Below, in pieces: positions 6,218 through 6,492 of a stretch of 6,492 nucleotides of DNA. Source of the stretch: CAYJHC01 sp964370075 (lineage in GTDB: Bacteria > Bacillota > Clostridia > Peptostreptococcales > Anaerovoracaceae); NCBI GenBank assembly GCA_964370075.1, contig CAYJHC010000089.1, forward strand, positions 1-6,492. Reading direction: 5' to 3'. Position 1 is the stretch's first letter; every line of letters starts with the position of its first letter. Under the pieces are notes generated by a model. It did not search any database and was not told the DNA's origin. It saw only the letters and a list, made by a program, of their open reading frames with translations. The position numbers and the translations under genes are program-made.

Positions 6218-6319
6218 AATTTCTCGCAAAACCCAATCAAAGCTAGTGCACTAAATTATTTTTCAAACAATCTTTGGAAGTCGGGAAGCCGCAATGTTAA
6301 TTAAATATTGGGCATTATG

Positions 6320-6348
6320 TTGACAAAGACGTTGCCTTCGTGTATACT
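6320..6348 (+). promoter_or_regulatory. Near-consensus sigma-A promoter of the permease gene
   Basis: TTGACA at 6320-6325 and TATACT at 6343-6348 are separated by exactly 17 bases. Transcription would start near 6355, leaving a leader of about 50 bases before the ATG at 6408. It is the strongest promoter in the window and makes the permease independent of the GGDEF units. Confidence 0.85.
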
Positions 6349-6407
6349 TTAATACGCTAAAGAACGAAAGCGAAGTTGTGTTTTTTATTTTAGAAAGGTT
6401 AGGAATT

Positions 6408-6492
6408 ATGAGTCAAGACATTAGAGAGAAGGTCTTAAAAAGGACTTTTGGAATGAGGGAGGCTGTTACAATAACAGTTGGTACAGTAGTAG
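6408..6492 (+). CDS. APC-superfamily amino-acid permease, N-terminal fragment
   Basis: The ATG at 6408 has SD-like GAAAGG at 6393-6398 and AGGA at 6401-6404. The 28 visible codons run off the window end. After a short charged cytoplasmic start (SQDIREKVLKRTFG) comes REAVTITVGTVV, the opening of a first membrane helix. This charged leader followed by a small-residue, Gly-Thr-rich helix is typical of amino acid/polyamine/organocation (APC) transporters, whose first helix contributes to the substrate site. The substrate cannot be told from this fragment. It is separated from B2 by a terminator and has its own strong promoter, so a link to the GGDEF genes is not indicated. Confidence 0.72.
   Translation, partial: MSQDIREKVLKRTFGMREAVTITVGTVV

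Noticed and set aside
6244..6253. TAGTGCACTA, a 10-base palindrome between the terminator and the permease promoter
   Set aside because: Palindromes this short are expected by chance, and it lies some 65 bases before the -35 with no second copy in the window.
6134..6407. Possible c-di-GMP riboswitch (GEMM type) before the permease
   Set aside because: The conserved core bases and paired arms of GEMM-I or GEMM-II could not be found; the leader from the mapped promoter is only about 50 bases.

Overview
The window is AT-rich with strong purine-rich Shine-Dalgarno (SD) sites, sigma-A-type promoters and tightly packed co-directional genes. This suggests a low-GC Firmicute, most likely a clostridium-like anaerobe. 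The species cannot be named from the sequence. A run of 10 Ns at 2588-2597 shows this is a draft assembly with a scaffold join.

Layout. Positions 1-70 hold the end of an unseen upstream unit, closed by a strong terminator hairpin. A class I methyltransferase gene that looks like mnmM (ytqB), a tRNA wobble-uridine methyltransferase, runs on the minus strand at 137-724. A divergent spacer of about 400 bases follows, and then the main content: four consecutive plus-strand genes, each coding for a membrane protein with about seven predicted transmembrane helices, a short helical linker and a C-terminal GGDEF (diguanylate cyclase) domain. After a terminator at about 6189-6217 and a near-consensus promoter at 6320-6348, the window ends in the first 28 codons of an APC-superfamily amino-acid permease.

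The four GGDEF genes form two bicistronic pairs, here called A1-B1 (1131-3546) and A2-B2 (about 3654-6133). A1 resembles A2 and B1 resembles B2, so a two-gene unit was duplicated in tandem. Within each pair the genes overlap by 1 or 4 bases, and the B-gene SD lies inside the last codons of A. B proteins have a canonical GGDEF motif. A proteins have GGDEI or GGDEL and a changed C-terminal signature. Only A2 keeps the RxxD inhibitory site. A two-component (A+B) membrane diguanylate cyclase, present in two diverged copies, is the simplest reading, but it is inference. No EAL, HD-GYP or PilZ domain and no c-di-GMP riboswitch was recognised, so the output is not visible here.

Two irregularities matter to an annotator. 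B1 is broken by a frame change and stop right beside the N gap, probably an assembly artefact. A2 has no ATG/GTG/TTG at the position predicted from its SD and from A1; an ATT start at 3654 fits best.
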